64,000 nt of DNA from Cheiracanthium punctorium (GCA_038373885.1 JAWZYV010019552.1:1388001-1452000); one strand, 5' to 3'; positions 44,943 to 55,801 are shown, counted from the stretch's first letter. Numbers and translations: made by a program. The notes: generated by a model from the letters alone, not told the origin.

Positions 44943-45419
44943 TCTGGAGTGACTCCACTCGAATTTCTGAACACTTACGATTAAGATCATGACCCAGCAT
45001 TAAAGAAATTGTAATCGATGAATCATTAAACATACAAGTATATACCAAACTGAAGCTCAATCGAATGCGCCGTTTAAACGCCATCGCACTTTCAAGAATG
45101 TCTCCCTATTTGCCATAATATAAAAGAAATCTTGGTTTTAGCCCTGTAGCCCCTAGAAGAACTGTGAGTCCTATACGCACCCAAATCAATACAGATCTTG
45201 CGACGGTGGTATATAACGTATATACCCAATTTGAGCTCAATGGAATGGCCCGTTTAGGAGCTATCGTGTTCACTCACATACACACAAACGCACATACATG
45301 CATCTCGTAAAAATAGAATCTATGAATTCAGAAGACCTCCAAACGTGTCCATACACCAAAATCTCGAAGTCGAATTTTTTCGTGATGACAATACTGTCCT
45401 TGGTACATGTTCGGAAAGT
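44943..45419 (-). mobile_element. Family A element, copy A12, one core
   Basis: Opposite orientation to A11, 102 bp away. Ends TCTGGAGTGACTCCAC and TGTTCGGAAAGT, one core, short microsatellite. It has a small duplication ('gtagcccctagaag') in the core. Confidence 0.8.
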
Positions 45420-45589
45420 AAAAATATACTGGGTGATTCAAAATAGATCTTAAAGTAATTTATCTTTTAAAACGTATGCGAGCGAAATATACTTTCAGTT
45501 GGAAAAGTACCTCCAATTACGAGTAGTTTTTCAGAATTGAAGAGTAATTTTTAGTGCATTTAACAGAATATTTCTACTCAATATATTTC

Positions 45590-46200
45590 ATCTTCGTCCA
45601 CTTAAAATAAATAACTTCACATTCAATTTTTATTATAAACCCAAACCGGAATTGCGTTTTCTTCTAAAAACGTGCGAAGACTTCTCGCAGGAAACCTCCC
45701 CTTTTATATCAATGTTTCATACTCAAGCAGACGAAATAGTTTTATTTGTGAAAAAAAAGAACTTGGTAATCTATAAAAACTATTTCAAACGAACTGGAAT
45801 CGCGATTTTCCCTTCAAAGCCGTGACTTCAGTAGGACGTCATTCTCACTTGCGGCAGCTTATTTTGTCACCCAAATGATTCAATTTTTCCGATTCTCGGA
45901 AATAAAATGGAGCTGAAAAGAGCAAAAAATCGCTTAAAAAAACGAGGGAACGGGTGGATTTTAAGATTTTTTTAAAGGAGCGCAGATAGTTTTCTATATT
46001 TTTATGTGCATAATTATGAAAAATTCCAAGCGGAACGTACAAACGGTGTAGATGTTATTGGGCTTTTAGTGCTTAACTTTTTAATCGCTTTAGAGTCATG
46101 GCGGTGAAAGTTTTATCTTGGCGTGCTTACCCGGAATTGTTAGAGAATCAGTGAGTCAGGGATCGGCGTAAATATATACTAGGATTAGTAAGATGGAAAA
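45590..46200 (+). repeat. Family I repeat, copy I-d (reference empty sites)
   Basis: Aligns with 8285-8306, 8803-9051, 9311-9358 and 9645-9950 of I-b but lacks the family A, SINE and family L insertions. Shared segments include 'ggagctgaaaagagc' and 'acccggaattg' / 'acccggaatta'. No conserved frame is visible between the two copies. Confidence 0.7.
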
Positions 46201-46272
46201 CATATTTTTCGTTCACACCGCGTACAAAAATTCAGGGCGGAAAGAGAATCCAGTGTATGTGTTGGTTATGTG

Positions 46273-47066
46273 TAAGGTGACCATACGTCCCGTTTTGAAC
46301 GGGACAGTCCCGTTTTTAGGTGGCTAGTCCCGTTGTACCGAAGCACAGCTTTGGGACACCGTCATGTCCCGTTTTTAGGAAGAGAGCAACCCGCGGTTAC
46401 GATTTCAATAAAGGCCGCTCAAAATTTAAAATCATCCAACGGCAGTGTCTGTAAAAAACAACAACAACCCCCACCCAAAAAAAAAACTGGCCTCCCTCCC
46501 TCCCCTCTCGAGACGCACAGAAAACGCCGGGGGGATATATTGTTTTTGTGCTTGTTCTTTTAATGTTCTTTTTTGTCAGCTATTTCAATTTATTTAATTT
46601 CTATTTCTTTTTTTAAAATCATGTTCCTCTTTTGCTTATCCCTCCCCGTCCCCCGATCTCCACTTTATTTTCCCTTTGCACTCTGGTTTTCTAAGAATTT
46701 TTTTCCTTCAGTATGACAACTTCCTTTTTTCTGTGTGTCCTTTTGTTTACATGTCTCATTTTCCTACCTTCCTGCCTTGTGTCAGAGGATGTTTTTGAAG
46801 AAGGACCTACCGCTTGTACCACCCGAAACGTACGTCTTGCACTATTTTTTATAGTATAAGTGTGTTTTATCTTTCATTTTATTTTGATATTAACATTAAA
46901 CTTTTTGTACGTTTTCTTAACAACTGAAAGATACCTAGACCTGTCAATTCAGTCTCCCTACCCTTAAAAACAGTAGATATTCCGTTTTGAGGAAGAAAAT
47001 AAATACAATATTGATAAAAAAAAGTAGTAGATGTCCCGTTTTGAAGGATAAAATAAATGGTCACGT
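46273..47066. mobile_element. hAT-like element with GTGACCAT ends
   Basis: Left end TAAGGTGACCATACGTCCCG, with repeated 'gtcccgttttt' blocks; right end 'gtcccgttttgaaggat' and ATGGTCACGT. Flanking octamers GTTATGTG and GTTATGTC match at 7 of 8. Elements with GTGACCA and GTCCCG ends are widespread in animal genomes. No transposase is recognised. Confidence 0.6.
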
Positions 47067-47074
47067 GTTATGTC

Positions 47075-48960
47075 ACAAGCTTTTTGTCGAAAGTCAGGCC
47101 TTTCCTCCATTTAATTTCCGTATCTACCACTGATAGTATTCATGTTTTCTCTACAGAATGATTTTTAACGGCATGTTCTGGTATTTTTAATTGAATTCTG
47201 TCATACATATAAAAAGAAAACATGCACAAACGCAAAACAAATTTGATTACAGAATATTTATCTTAAAAGTGTTCTGGAGTATTTCTTAATGCTTTTTAAT
47301 CTATTCGTACTCCCACTTAAAAAAAAAGGAAAAAGAACGTTATTTTGTGATAGACTGCAATTTAGAACAAAAAGAAAGAACTTGCGCCCAATCTACGGTT
47401 TTATCGGCAGCTCCAGCATTTCAATTAACGAATTTTCGGGAATGCATTTGTAACGTCCACCCCCCCACCCCCCGCCTTTTCCCCACGTCCCTCTTTCTCT
47501 CTCTTCAATCCAGAGAAGACTGATTCGTCTGCGCCTTTACGTATTTACCCGCCGCTGGATGATCGCGAAAAATAACACACACACACAACAACTAAACTCA
47601 CCTCTCCCTTAATTCTTCCTCATCGGGTGACGCTGAACAGAAACGAACGAAAAACCGTCGCCGGCGGAGAACAAAAAAAAAAGAAAGAAATAGAAATTAA
47701 AAGAACGCGGTCCACGGGAAAAAAATAAATAAAAATACACGTCAAAAATGGGCTTTACTACTGGAACAAATTGCATTAGCGGAACAATTAGCCCCTCTTT
47801 AAAAAGGCTTAACTTCGGCTCATAGCTCTTTTATCGTTTGCATAAACCACCAACCACCGCAAAGACAAAAAGAGGGGTGGGGTGGGGGGGGGGGGGGAAG
47901 AAAGAGGAAAAAGAAAAAGAAAAGGCAAGGGGGGAGTAAAAAAGACATCAAGAAAACAATTCGCGAAAACCGTTTGGACGAAAAGTGTTTTGTAGAGTCA
48001 GATTATCGGAGGAAAAACAAAAAACAAAAAATAAAAAATGGCGGGAAAACGTTCTAAGCGTATGGAACAACCAGAAACGTTATCTTTTAAGGGAGGAGGT
48101 GTAGGAGGGAGCTGAAAGGGGGGGGGGGGAGAGGAGTTAGAGAAAAGAGTGGCGTAATAAAAATAGAACAGCGCCCAACAAACCGACAACGGCCATTAGT
48201 AAAAGATAGGGGGCAAAACCCAAACCAAAAAACGGAAATGAACCAACCGGCTTCGTGTTCCGAATCATAATAATTAAAAAAAAAAAAAAACAGCAACGGG
48301 GGGGCCCCCCAACTTTCTTAATGATTATTCAGTAATTAAGAGCAAAAACTAAGACGAAAAGATAAAGGAAGAGGGGGGGGGAGGAGGTACCAGAAGAGGA
48401 GAGAGGGAGTGGGGGGGGGCATTTTCATTACTCTAATTACACGTGCGGTATATGTGTAACAATAATTATTTAATGTGGTGACATTAGCTAAGTTCGGCAG
48501 CACTGATAGCGAAAAGGCTTGTCTCAGAAAAGTTCTCTTTTCGCCCACCCACCATTAAGGTCCCTTTCCTCCCCCCCCTCATCGGAGAAATCGATAAGGG
48601 GGGTTTTGGGGGTGGGGGTGGTTGCCTCCAGAAGTATATCGCCCCGTCCCGGCCCGCGCTTCGTTTCGAAGGAGATAAAAATGACATATTACGCGATAAG
48701 GCATCAGCAATGAAACAAAAGGCAAAGTTAATTAATGGGCTAGATTAGTCGTTGCCAACTGCTAATAGCTTTCCTGCAACCCCCCCCCACAAAACGGCGT
48801 TTAAAAGTTTCAGATCGCGCCGGCGTTAATTAGCTTCGGTGCTGGAGAAAATAATGATGTACCCAGGTGATCGGCGAGTAAGAGAGATTACCGGGATATA
48901 TATACATATATGTACGGATGTGTGGAATTTATTTTTTGTTCTCAGCCTTCAGCCTACAGC
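47075..48960. promoter_or_regulatory. Repeat-poor, G-run-rich island: candidate regulatory DNA
   Basis: The longest stretch here without recognisable transposon ends. It has strand-asymmetric purine/G runs (47875-47960, 48100-48145, 48365-48420, 48590-48625), pyrimidine tracts (47455-47510), and many TAAT/ATTA homeodomain-type cores (TTAATTAATGG at 48729, GTTAATTAGC near 48825, GTAATTAAGAG near 48333, ATAATTATTTAA near 48462). Frames here are short. Such composition is common in conserved noncoding DNA, but function is inference. Confidence 0.35.
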
Positions 48961-49470
48961 GCCATTTTTTTCTTTTTCTAATCGCGTAAAAGAACGACGA
49001 GAACGCGGTCATTAAAGGTGGTTGCGAAAGGAAAGTTTCTTGACCATTAAGACTACCCAAACTCAGAAGGTGTGAGGGGATGGGATAAGCATCTTCCGTT
49101 CGCGGAGTTGAGATGTTTCGAGAACGCGTTAATGACGACACTAAAAATATGTCTCGGGAACGAGATAGTGGGTTATTCTCTCTCGTTTTACCTTTTGCTC
49201 AGAAGTATTTTTCAGTTTATCTGGCATCGATTTTTGGCTCTGGAAACGGATGGAAGAAAGTCTTTCGCAACCGTACCGGCAAATTCGAACTCGGAATTTT
49301 ATCGGAAAAGAATGTTCGAATGGTTCGTTGAAAATGACAGTTGTTGTTGTGAGCATGTATATCGGATTTGTGTGCTTGGCTCGAGACCCGCTTATAAATC
49401 CTCGTCAGAAGGACAACACAAGGGGGGGTGCCCTCAGTCGGGGGTCTTTCTAAGGGGTCCTAGCCCTTAT
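48961..49470. other. Unassigned stretch with a 136-codon open frame
   Basis: A plus-strand frame (49072-49482) is open for 136 codons, with a hydrophobic segment around LSFYLLLRSIFQFIW. No family is recognised. Its end runs into a SINE-like piece ('cccgcttataaatcctcgt', compare S1) and the family E element, which argues against a real C-terminus. Confidence 0.3.
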
Positions 49471-49751
49471 ATAACCGTTTGACTGCTATGCAGCGCTTTT
49501 GGAATGTACCCAAAAGAAGCATTCGAGCAAGAGAGAAATTTCCTACGTTGGTGTCGTATATTAAAAATTATTCATCATAGAATATGAGTTAGGCTATGCA
49601 TAAATAGGACATTCCATATTCCTATAAAGTTGTGCGTTTTTCAAAAACTCAATTATTTTTCGCAAATCTAAAATAGGCAATTTCTCTCTTGCTCGAATAC
49701 TTTTATTGGAGGGTGTATGAGGATTTGCATGGATAGCAGTCAAACGGTTAA
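49471..49751. mobile_element. TTAA element, family E, copy E1
   Basis: Ends ATAACCGTTTGACTGCTAT and ATAGCAGTCAAACGGTTAA are near-perfect inverted repeats, with the left TTAA mutated to ATAA. The ~280-bp body has 'gcaagagagaaatttcctacg' and its inverted partner 'caatttctctcttgc'. Confidence 0.85.
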
Positions 49752-49754
49752 GCT

Positions 49755-49886
49755 AAGTTTCGGAGAAAAACCACGGAAAACTCCGAACGGTTAGGTCGAC
49801 GGACGCGCTATGGGACCCGAACCCAGGGTCATCACCCGTCTACCATTTCCAGTGACGTAACTACTGTGCCATGATGAGGCCGAAAA
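49755..49886 (-). repeat. tRNA-derived SINE, inverted copy of S2
   Basis: On the minus strand, A-box-like TGGCACAGTAGTTACG and B-box-like GGGTTCGGGTCCC, then the S2 body. It lies immediately after family E. Confidence 0.65.
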
Positions 49887-50186
49887 TAACAGTTAACCCA
49901 CTGAAAAAGAAAGACCAGGGGCCGGCCCTGGAGAAGATATAGGTGAAATTGAACATGGTTCTGTTTTCCAGGGGGAGAAATTTGAAGCAAAGACACCCCC
50001 CCCCCCAATAGCAGTTAGGGGAAGAAAAAGTGACGTTTTGGGCTGGTTATCCCCTTGAACTACATTTTGCAATGGAATATCAAATGCCTTCTGTTTTCTC
50101 TTGTGCTAAATCTATTTTGTTTATCCATAATCTTTTAATGTGATTTTTCTAGAAATATCAATATTTAGTATGCCCACTCAAAAAAG

Positions 50187-50400
50187 TGGCCGAGCGCATA
50201 GCACTCTGTATTGGGAGACAGAAGGTACCTGGTTCAAAACCAGGTCGCGTCCACCAACCTAACCGTACGAAGTTTACTACGGTTTCCTCCCAAACATAGT
50301 AAAGGTAAGTACTGGTTAGGACCCCTTAGAAAGACTCCCATGAAGGGCACACCACCCCTTGGCCTAGAACCCACGTGTAGCTAATTGGCAGTCATCCCAC
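50187..50400 (+). repeat. tRNA-derived SINE, copy S3
   Basis: The head 'agtggccgagcgcatagcac' (A box) and GGTTCAAAACC (B box) give a tRNA-like start. The body 'ggtttcctcccaaacatag' and tail 'ggttaggaccccttagaaag' follow. The head differs from S2 while the tail is related, suggesting SINE families with shared tails. Confidence 0.6.
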
Positions 50401-50757
50401 AATACACTCAAAGAATATTTAATTAGACGAATTTTTCTACTTCCATTTTGGGAGTAGCATCAATTTTTGAAAAAAACATGCAGCGGATGATAAATATTAG
50501 AAGTTATTAGATACGTAATCCACTTTTTATAAAGAAAATTACTTTATAATGAAACCGACATAGGAAAATGGACTTGCACTCGAATACTTTTTGAAAGGGT
50601 GTATGGACTAAAGGGTTAATTTTGAATGAAATGATTTTAAACCATGTGAATGTGTCAATTCTGCACACTGACGCAGGCATATTTTGTTTTATTTTTGCCG
50701 TTATTTTATTTTTGTTTGCCGTTACACAGAAGAATATTTGAATGTTACTGAAACTCC

Positions 50758-51041
50758 TTAACCCATTCGTGCCTGGATATTTTTGCGACTTTCTTCGATT
50801 TTTGCTAACACCAGCAGTAATTGATAAATTTCTGATGTCAACTTTTTGAACAAGGGATGATTTCATTTAAAATCATTATGTATAAAAATTGAAAATGTCA
50901 AACATCCCACTTGGCACATTAAAATGTTTTGTGGAATTGAGTTCAATACTCGTGAATAAAGGCTCGGAAAAATAAATAACGTTTTCGAATGATAGCGAAA
51001 ATGCCGTCCCAAAAAAGGGACGCTAGGCATAAATGGGTTAA
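50758..51041 (-). mobile_element. TTAA element, family D, copy D1
   Basis: A 284-bp element between TTAA sites, ends TTAACCCATTCGTGCCTGG and GCATAAATGGGTTAA. Contains the hairpin CGTCCC-AAAAAA-GGGACG. Four or more copies are in the window (52272, 55519, 61467). Confidence 0.85.
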
Positions 51042-51400
51042 TTTAAAATTTGTGAATATTTTTTTTTTTTTCGAAATTCCTACAAGAACTTGTAGGTACA
51101 TCATTTACCTACGGAATTTTCTCGATAGTCTTCGTTTATTCGAGGTGACAATTCTTCTCTAATGAAACAGATTGAGAATTAAGCTTTCCTTCAAAAAATC
51201 ATTTAGAAATACGCTTTCCGCTTGTCGTTTTTAAGTACAAGTAGGTTTTTAATGGAACAGATATGAGGATTTCTTTTATCTTGATGTGAGATTTATATCG
51301 GGTTTGAAGAGGACAATGTGGGAGTTCAGTTTAACAATAAGTTAATTTTTAAACCAAATAGCTTTGGATCTCAAACACTAGGTTGTGCTAGACCCAAAGC

Positions 51401-51860
51401 TTAACCCTTTAACGTGCAGTGTTCCCGCTCTGGGAACACCGAACTCTGACGTTTTGACTGTTGCCAGTCACGAAGAATAGATTTGATTTCTATAAAAATA
51501 GTGGCGAGTGACATAGCTCCACGAGAATCCTTTACTTTTTAGCACGTCATTTCCCGTAAAAAGATTATTTTTAACAGCCCTGACATCTGCTGAAAAATGG
51601 AAGAATGCGAGAACAGCTGGATAGATTGTCCAATGCTGAAAAAAAGAGCAGCCGTTGCCATCGCTCGACTTAACTACCAGCCCTTTTCTGATGACAGCTG
51701 GCTGTGCCGCACAGCCAGCTGTCATCAAAAAAGGGTCTCTAGATCTGTAGCATGGGATGAGCGTTTCGATCGTCCGCCATATTGCTGGTAGTTAAGTCGA
51801 GCGATGGCAACGGTTGCCGTTTTTTCAGCATTGTGAAAGGGTTGCGCCTCAAAGGGTTAA
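51401..51860 (+). mobile_element. Family C foldback element, copy C5
   Basis: TTAA flanks, the same two-sided layout as C3 and C4, and a central perfect palindrome around 'cagctggctgtgccgcacag'. Confidence 0.8.
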
Positions 51861-51969
51861 CAGTTTGAAGCGCAAGAAATTTGGCGTCGTTCTTCAGTTT
51901 TTCGAGATGCCAGGACAGAGTGTTATACTATTTCCGACATACATTTCGTGAATAACATACAATTATTCC

Positions 51970-52253
51970 CTAACCCATTAACGACCAGAGATCTATTTTT
52001 AGACGGTCGCAAATTATTTAAGAATTCGTTAATTTTCCTATATTAATTTCTCGAATAATAAATCTGATTTACACAAAATACTCCGAGATAACAAAGTAAA
52101 ATGTTAATATTTCCTTGTTTTATTAATACATTTTTTTAAAAAAAAGGGAAATACATTCGTCATAACCCACAAATGTCAGAAATTAGTTGACCACTTCTGG
52201 CCTCAAAATAAATTGGAGAATATGCTGAAAAAAGTTTGGCGCTAATGGTTTAA
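51970..52253. mobile_element. TTAA-type element, old copy
   Basis: Ends CTAACCCATTAACGACC and GGCGCTAATGGTTTAA are imperfect inverted repeats. A piece beginning TTAACCCTTCATTGC follows, then D2 at 52272, so three TTAA-type ends cluster within about 25 bp. Confidence 0.55.
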
Positions 52254-52271
52254 CCCTTCATTGCATGCATT

Positions 52272-52556
52272 TTAACCCATTTATGCCTAGCGTCCCTTTT
52301 TTGGGACGGCATTTTCGCTATCAGTCGAAAACGTTATTTATTTTTAATAGCCTTTATTCGCGAGTATTGAACCTCAATTCCACAAAATATTTTAATATGG
52401 CCAAGTAGGATGTTGACATTTCAATTTTTATACATAATGATTTTAAATGAAATCATCCCTTGTTCCAAAAGTTGACATCAGAAATTTACCAATTATTGCT
52501 GGTGTTAGCCAAAATCGAAGAAAGTCGCAAAAATATCCAGGCACGAATGGGTTTAA
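52272..52556 (+). mobile_element. TTAA element, family D, copy D2
   Basis: Ends TTAACCCATTTATGCC and GGCACGAATGGGTTTAA. Body as D1 but in the opposite orientation. Confidence 0.85.
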
Positions 52557-52924
52557 CACATGTCATCATTTAGCTGTTTTTTAAGAAACTATACATGTTA
52601 TTTCTATAAATGAGGTAGGAAATTTCATTAGTACTTAAATTTTTTTTGCGACTATCAGTGCAAGCGCCAGTACGTGTGGCTGCACTAGTTATCTGCTGCT
52701 AACTTAATCGATGATGAACAATGTGGAGAATTGACTTCCACTTTTCTTTATAAAGTCATCTACATTGAAAAGCTTAGAACTTATATAGTTTGTCTAAAGA
52801 CGACTGAAAAAAACATTTCATGAACTCAATTCAAAATGTAACACACAAATACAATGGACACATCAGACGATTATGAAATTTTTAAAATTTAATGTCAATT
52901 TGAAAATCACTCACAGCATACATA

Positions 52925-53600
52925 TGGGTCATTCCATTGGTGACTGACGTTACAATTTGACTATATTTGTAACCTTTGAAGTTCCCCAGTGGCTTGAAAT
53001 ATATATATTTATTTATTTAAAATTGATTAAGGGCGCGTTCGAGAATTCATCGTTGTGCACCGGTAACACCGGTGCACGACCAGAGCGTTCGAAAAGGCGG
53101 AGCGATGGGCCGGAGGCTCTGGAATTAACCGCGTTCGAAAACGTTTCGGTCATTGTAGCGGTTGTCTGCTCAGCGTGACCAGAGCGCAACCAGAATGACC
53201 CTGCTAGCGAGGTGGGTTAGTCCGGTTATCAGCGTAGTGTTGCCAATGTTTATTTTTGTTTTCTTGGCTTGTGGTGAGGATGACCGAAACCGGTCGACAA
53301 CCGTGACGTCACTTAACCAAAGATTGACCGCAACCGGTAGCACCGGTGCATAACCAACCGGTGAATTCTCGAACGAGCCCTAAGAGTATCATAAATAAGT
53401 ACTATACTGTTATCAATCTTCAATATAAGAAGTCTTTTTTTTTTCTTTTTTTATATTGAGAATGGATAACAGTATAGTACTTATTTATGACACTCTTGAT
53501 CAATTTTAAATAAATAAATGTATATATTTCACGCCACTGGTGAACTTCAAAGGTTACGAATGTAGTAAAATTGTAACGTCAGTCACCATGGAATGACCCA
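52925..53600. mobile_element. TA-flanked foldback element with a Harbinger-like insertion
   Basis: Ends TGGGTCATTCCATTGGTG and CACCATGGAATGACCCA lie between TA dinucleotides. The arms are palindromic ('gtaacctttgaagttc' / 'gaacttcaaaggttac', later 'aagtactatactgttatc'). The left arm is split at 53031-53380 by another element. Confidence 0.8.
53031..53380. mobile_element. PIF/Harbinger-like MITE, 350 bp
   Basis: Ends GGGCGCGTTCGAGAATTCA and TGAATTCTCGAACGAGCCC. TAA lies on both sides (53028-53030, 53381-53383), the 3-bp target duplication typical of PIF/Harbinger. The other arm of the foldback shows the empty site ('aattgatcaagagtg'). A perfect hairpin GTGCACCGGT-AAC-ACCGGTGCAC is just inside the left end. 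The element is markedly GC-richer than its surroundings. Confidence 0.8.
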
Positions 53601-54123
53601 TATACCAACGATATGCTACATGCAAAATATGTACAATAAGTGCATGATTTCTTTCATTTTTATGATAAATGTTTTATGTTAAAATTCATTTATTGTTTTC
53701 TGTGTAAAAACTGTTATGATGTAATTGATTAGTGTCTTAAAAAACTTAAAATTATTGTACTCAAATTTACATTAGTATCGTAAAATCTGCAATAATCGAA
53801 GTACTTTGTTTCATTTATACGTCGTTTTACGTCCGTCCCTTGAAAGACTTGTAAACTGTGCTTTACTGTACTTCATAACATTTACAGTTACAGTACAAAT
53901 GGACTTAATTTTTATGTAATAGATGTCATGTAATTTGCAGTACAGCAAAACAGGGGTGTTGTACTTTTCATTATTGTTACAAATAAAGTTCCCGCACAGA
54001 ACAAACGTAAAAATTCATCCAAACATTTTATTTATTTTTTTACGAAACATAAATTGGGTACCCCTCCTTTCTTAGAATTTAAATCGCTTTAAAACTGTGC
54101 GCTCCAAATTATGTTACCAGCAG
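53601..54123. other. AT-rich unassigned stretch
   Basis: No gene or repeat end recognised. It precedes the left arm of palindrome P1. Confidence 0.35.
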
Positions 54124-55197
54124 ATACCGACGCTTTGAAAAGTGCTTTATTATATGCTTTCTTCACCTAAAAAATAATAAAATTTATAATAAAAGGGTGG
54201 AAAACGGATTTACGACATCTATCGGTTTCAACTCAAGGTTGCTCTGTTAACAAAGGCAACTTTTGAGCAGTTTTTTAACCGTTTGACTGCTATTGGAGAT
54301 GAGACGGGCTCAGCCCGAGCCCGAAAGCCCGGGCCCGAACCGGGCTCGGGCTCTGTAATTCACAATTGTGTTCGGGCTCGGGCGGGCTCGTGAAAAATTT
54401 CTCCTTTATTGAACAAACTACTTGAAACAGATTTTTAAAAATGATTCATGAGGAAAATAAAAGTACTTATAAAAAAAATAAAAAATAAAAATAGCGGCAC
54501 GGGCACCTAGAAGGTGCATGAAGCTCTTTGGGTATTTTAGAACGGCGGTTTATAGTCCTTAGTTAGTCATGAGATCCGACACTTTTTGATAAAGGATGGA
54601 TACGCTAAAGATCAAAATCAAAGATTTAAAAAAATTCAATTACTTCATTGATAGAATACAATAAATTTTGCCGATTGTGCAAATTAAAGACTAATATAGT
54701 TGCAAACTCCCAATGCATTTTGTATCCATCCTTTATCAAAAAGTGTCGGATCTCATGACTCACTAAGGACTATAAACCGCCGTTCTAAAATACCCAAAGA
54801 GCTTCATGCACCTTCTAGGTGCCCGTACCGCTATTTTTATTTTTATTTTTATAAGTACTTTTATTTTCCTCATGAATCATTTTTAAAAATCTGTTTCAAG
54901 TAGTTTGTTCAATAAAGGAGAAATTTTTCACGAGCCCGCACGAGCCCGAACACAATTGTGAATTACAGAGCCCGAGCCCGGTTCGGGCCCGGGCTTTCGG
55001 GCTCGGGCTGAGCCCGTCTCATCTCCAATAGCAGTCAAACGGTTAAAAAACTGCTCAAAACTTGCCTTTGTTAACAGAGCAACCTTGAGTTGAAACCGAT
55101 AGATGTCGTAGATCCGTTTTCCACCCTTTTATTATAAGTTTTATTATTTTTTAGGTGAAGAAAGCATATAATGAAGCACTTTTCAAAGCGTCGGTAT
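54124..55197. repeat. Large near-perfect palindrome P1 (arms ~480 bp)
   Basis: Left arm 54124-54604 and right arm 54722-55197 are reverse complements with about eight substitutions and a small A-tract length change; the spacer is 117 bp. Each arm contains a family E end (TTAACCGTTTGACTGCTAT at 54275, mirrored at 55046), a GCCCGAG-rich hAT-like segment with GAGATGAGACGGG, and AT-rich sequence. The identity continues ~150 bp outside the TTAA sites. Confidence 0.9.
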
Positions 55198-55522
55198 TTC
55201 GGGCTCGGGCTTCAAAAAATGAGCCCGAACTCATCTCTAACTGCTATGTAGCGCTATTGCGCTTTTGCAGTGTACACCCGCCAAAAGAAGCATTCAAGCA
55301 AGAGAGAAATTTCCTACGTTGGTTTCGTACATTAAAAATTATTTATCATGGAATATGAGTTAGGCTATGCATAAATAGGACATTCCCTATTTCTATTAAG
55401 TTGTGCGTTTTTCTAAAACTCAATTACTTTTCGCAAATCTAAAATAGAAAATTTCTCTCTTGCTCGAATACTTTTATTGGAGGGTGTGTGAGGATTTTGA
55501 TGGATAGCAGTCAAACGGTTAA
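55198..55522. mobile_element. TTAA element, family E, copy E2, invaded by a hAT-like end
   Basis: From 55244 the sequence follows family E from 'actgctatgtagcg' to ATAGCAGTCAAACGGTTAA. The first ~11 bases of E are replaced by a hAT-like end ('gagcccgaactcatctcta', 55225-55243). The TTAA at 55519-55522 is shared with family D copy D3. Confidence 0.75.
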
Positions 55523-55801
55523 CCCATTTATGCCTAGCGTCCCTTTTTTGGGACGGCATTATCGCTATCATTCGAAAACGTTATTTATTTTTCCTAGCCT
55601 TTATTCGCGAGTATTGAACCTCAATTCCACAAAATATTTTAATATGGCAAGTAGGATGTTGACATCTCAATTTTTATACATAACGATTTTAAATGAAATC
55701 ATCCCTTGTTCAAAAAGTTGACATCAGAATTTTATCAATTACTTCTGGTGTTAGCAAAAATCGAAGAAAGTCGCAAAAATATCCAGGCACGAATGGGTTA
55801 A
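55519..55801 (+). mobile_element. TTAA element, family D, copy D3
   Basis: A full family D copy. Its left TTAA is also the right TTAA of family E copy E2, and its right TTAA (55798-55801) is the start of another D-related element. Confidence 0.85.

Noticed and set aside
1615..45240. Recurrent ~60-95-codon frames with 'GVYRTYSFSTGLRPRFLLHY'
   Set aside because: They appear in almost every family A core because the DNA is repeated. Frames lack a common start, run into microsatellites, and shift between copies.
49072..49482. 136-codon open frame as a host gene
   Set aside because: No recognised domain. Its end runs into a SINE-like fragment and the family E terminus. Overlapping frames on both strands are equally open.
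50507..50866. 119-codon minus-strand frame
   Set aside because: Its upstream part is family D element D1, so it crosses a transposon boundary.
54124..55197. LTR pair or retrotransposon
   Set aside because: The repeats are inverted and not direct, and no primer binding site, polypurine tract or coding region is seen.
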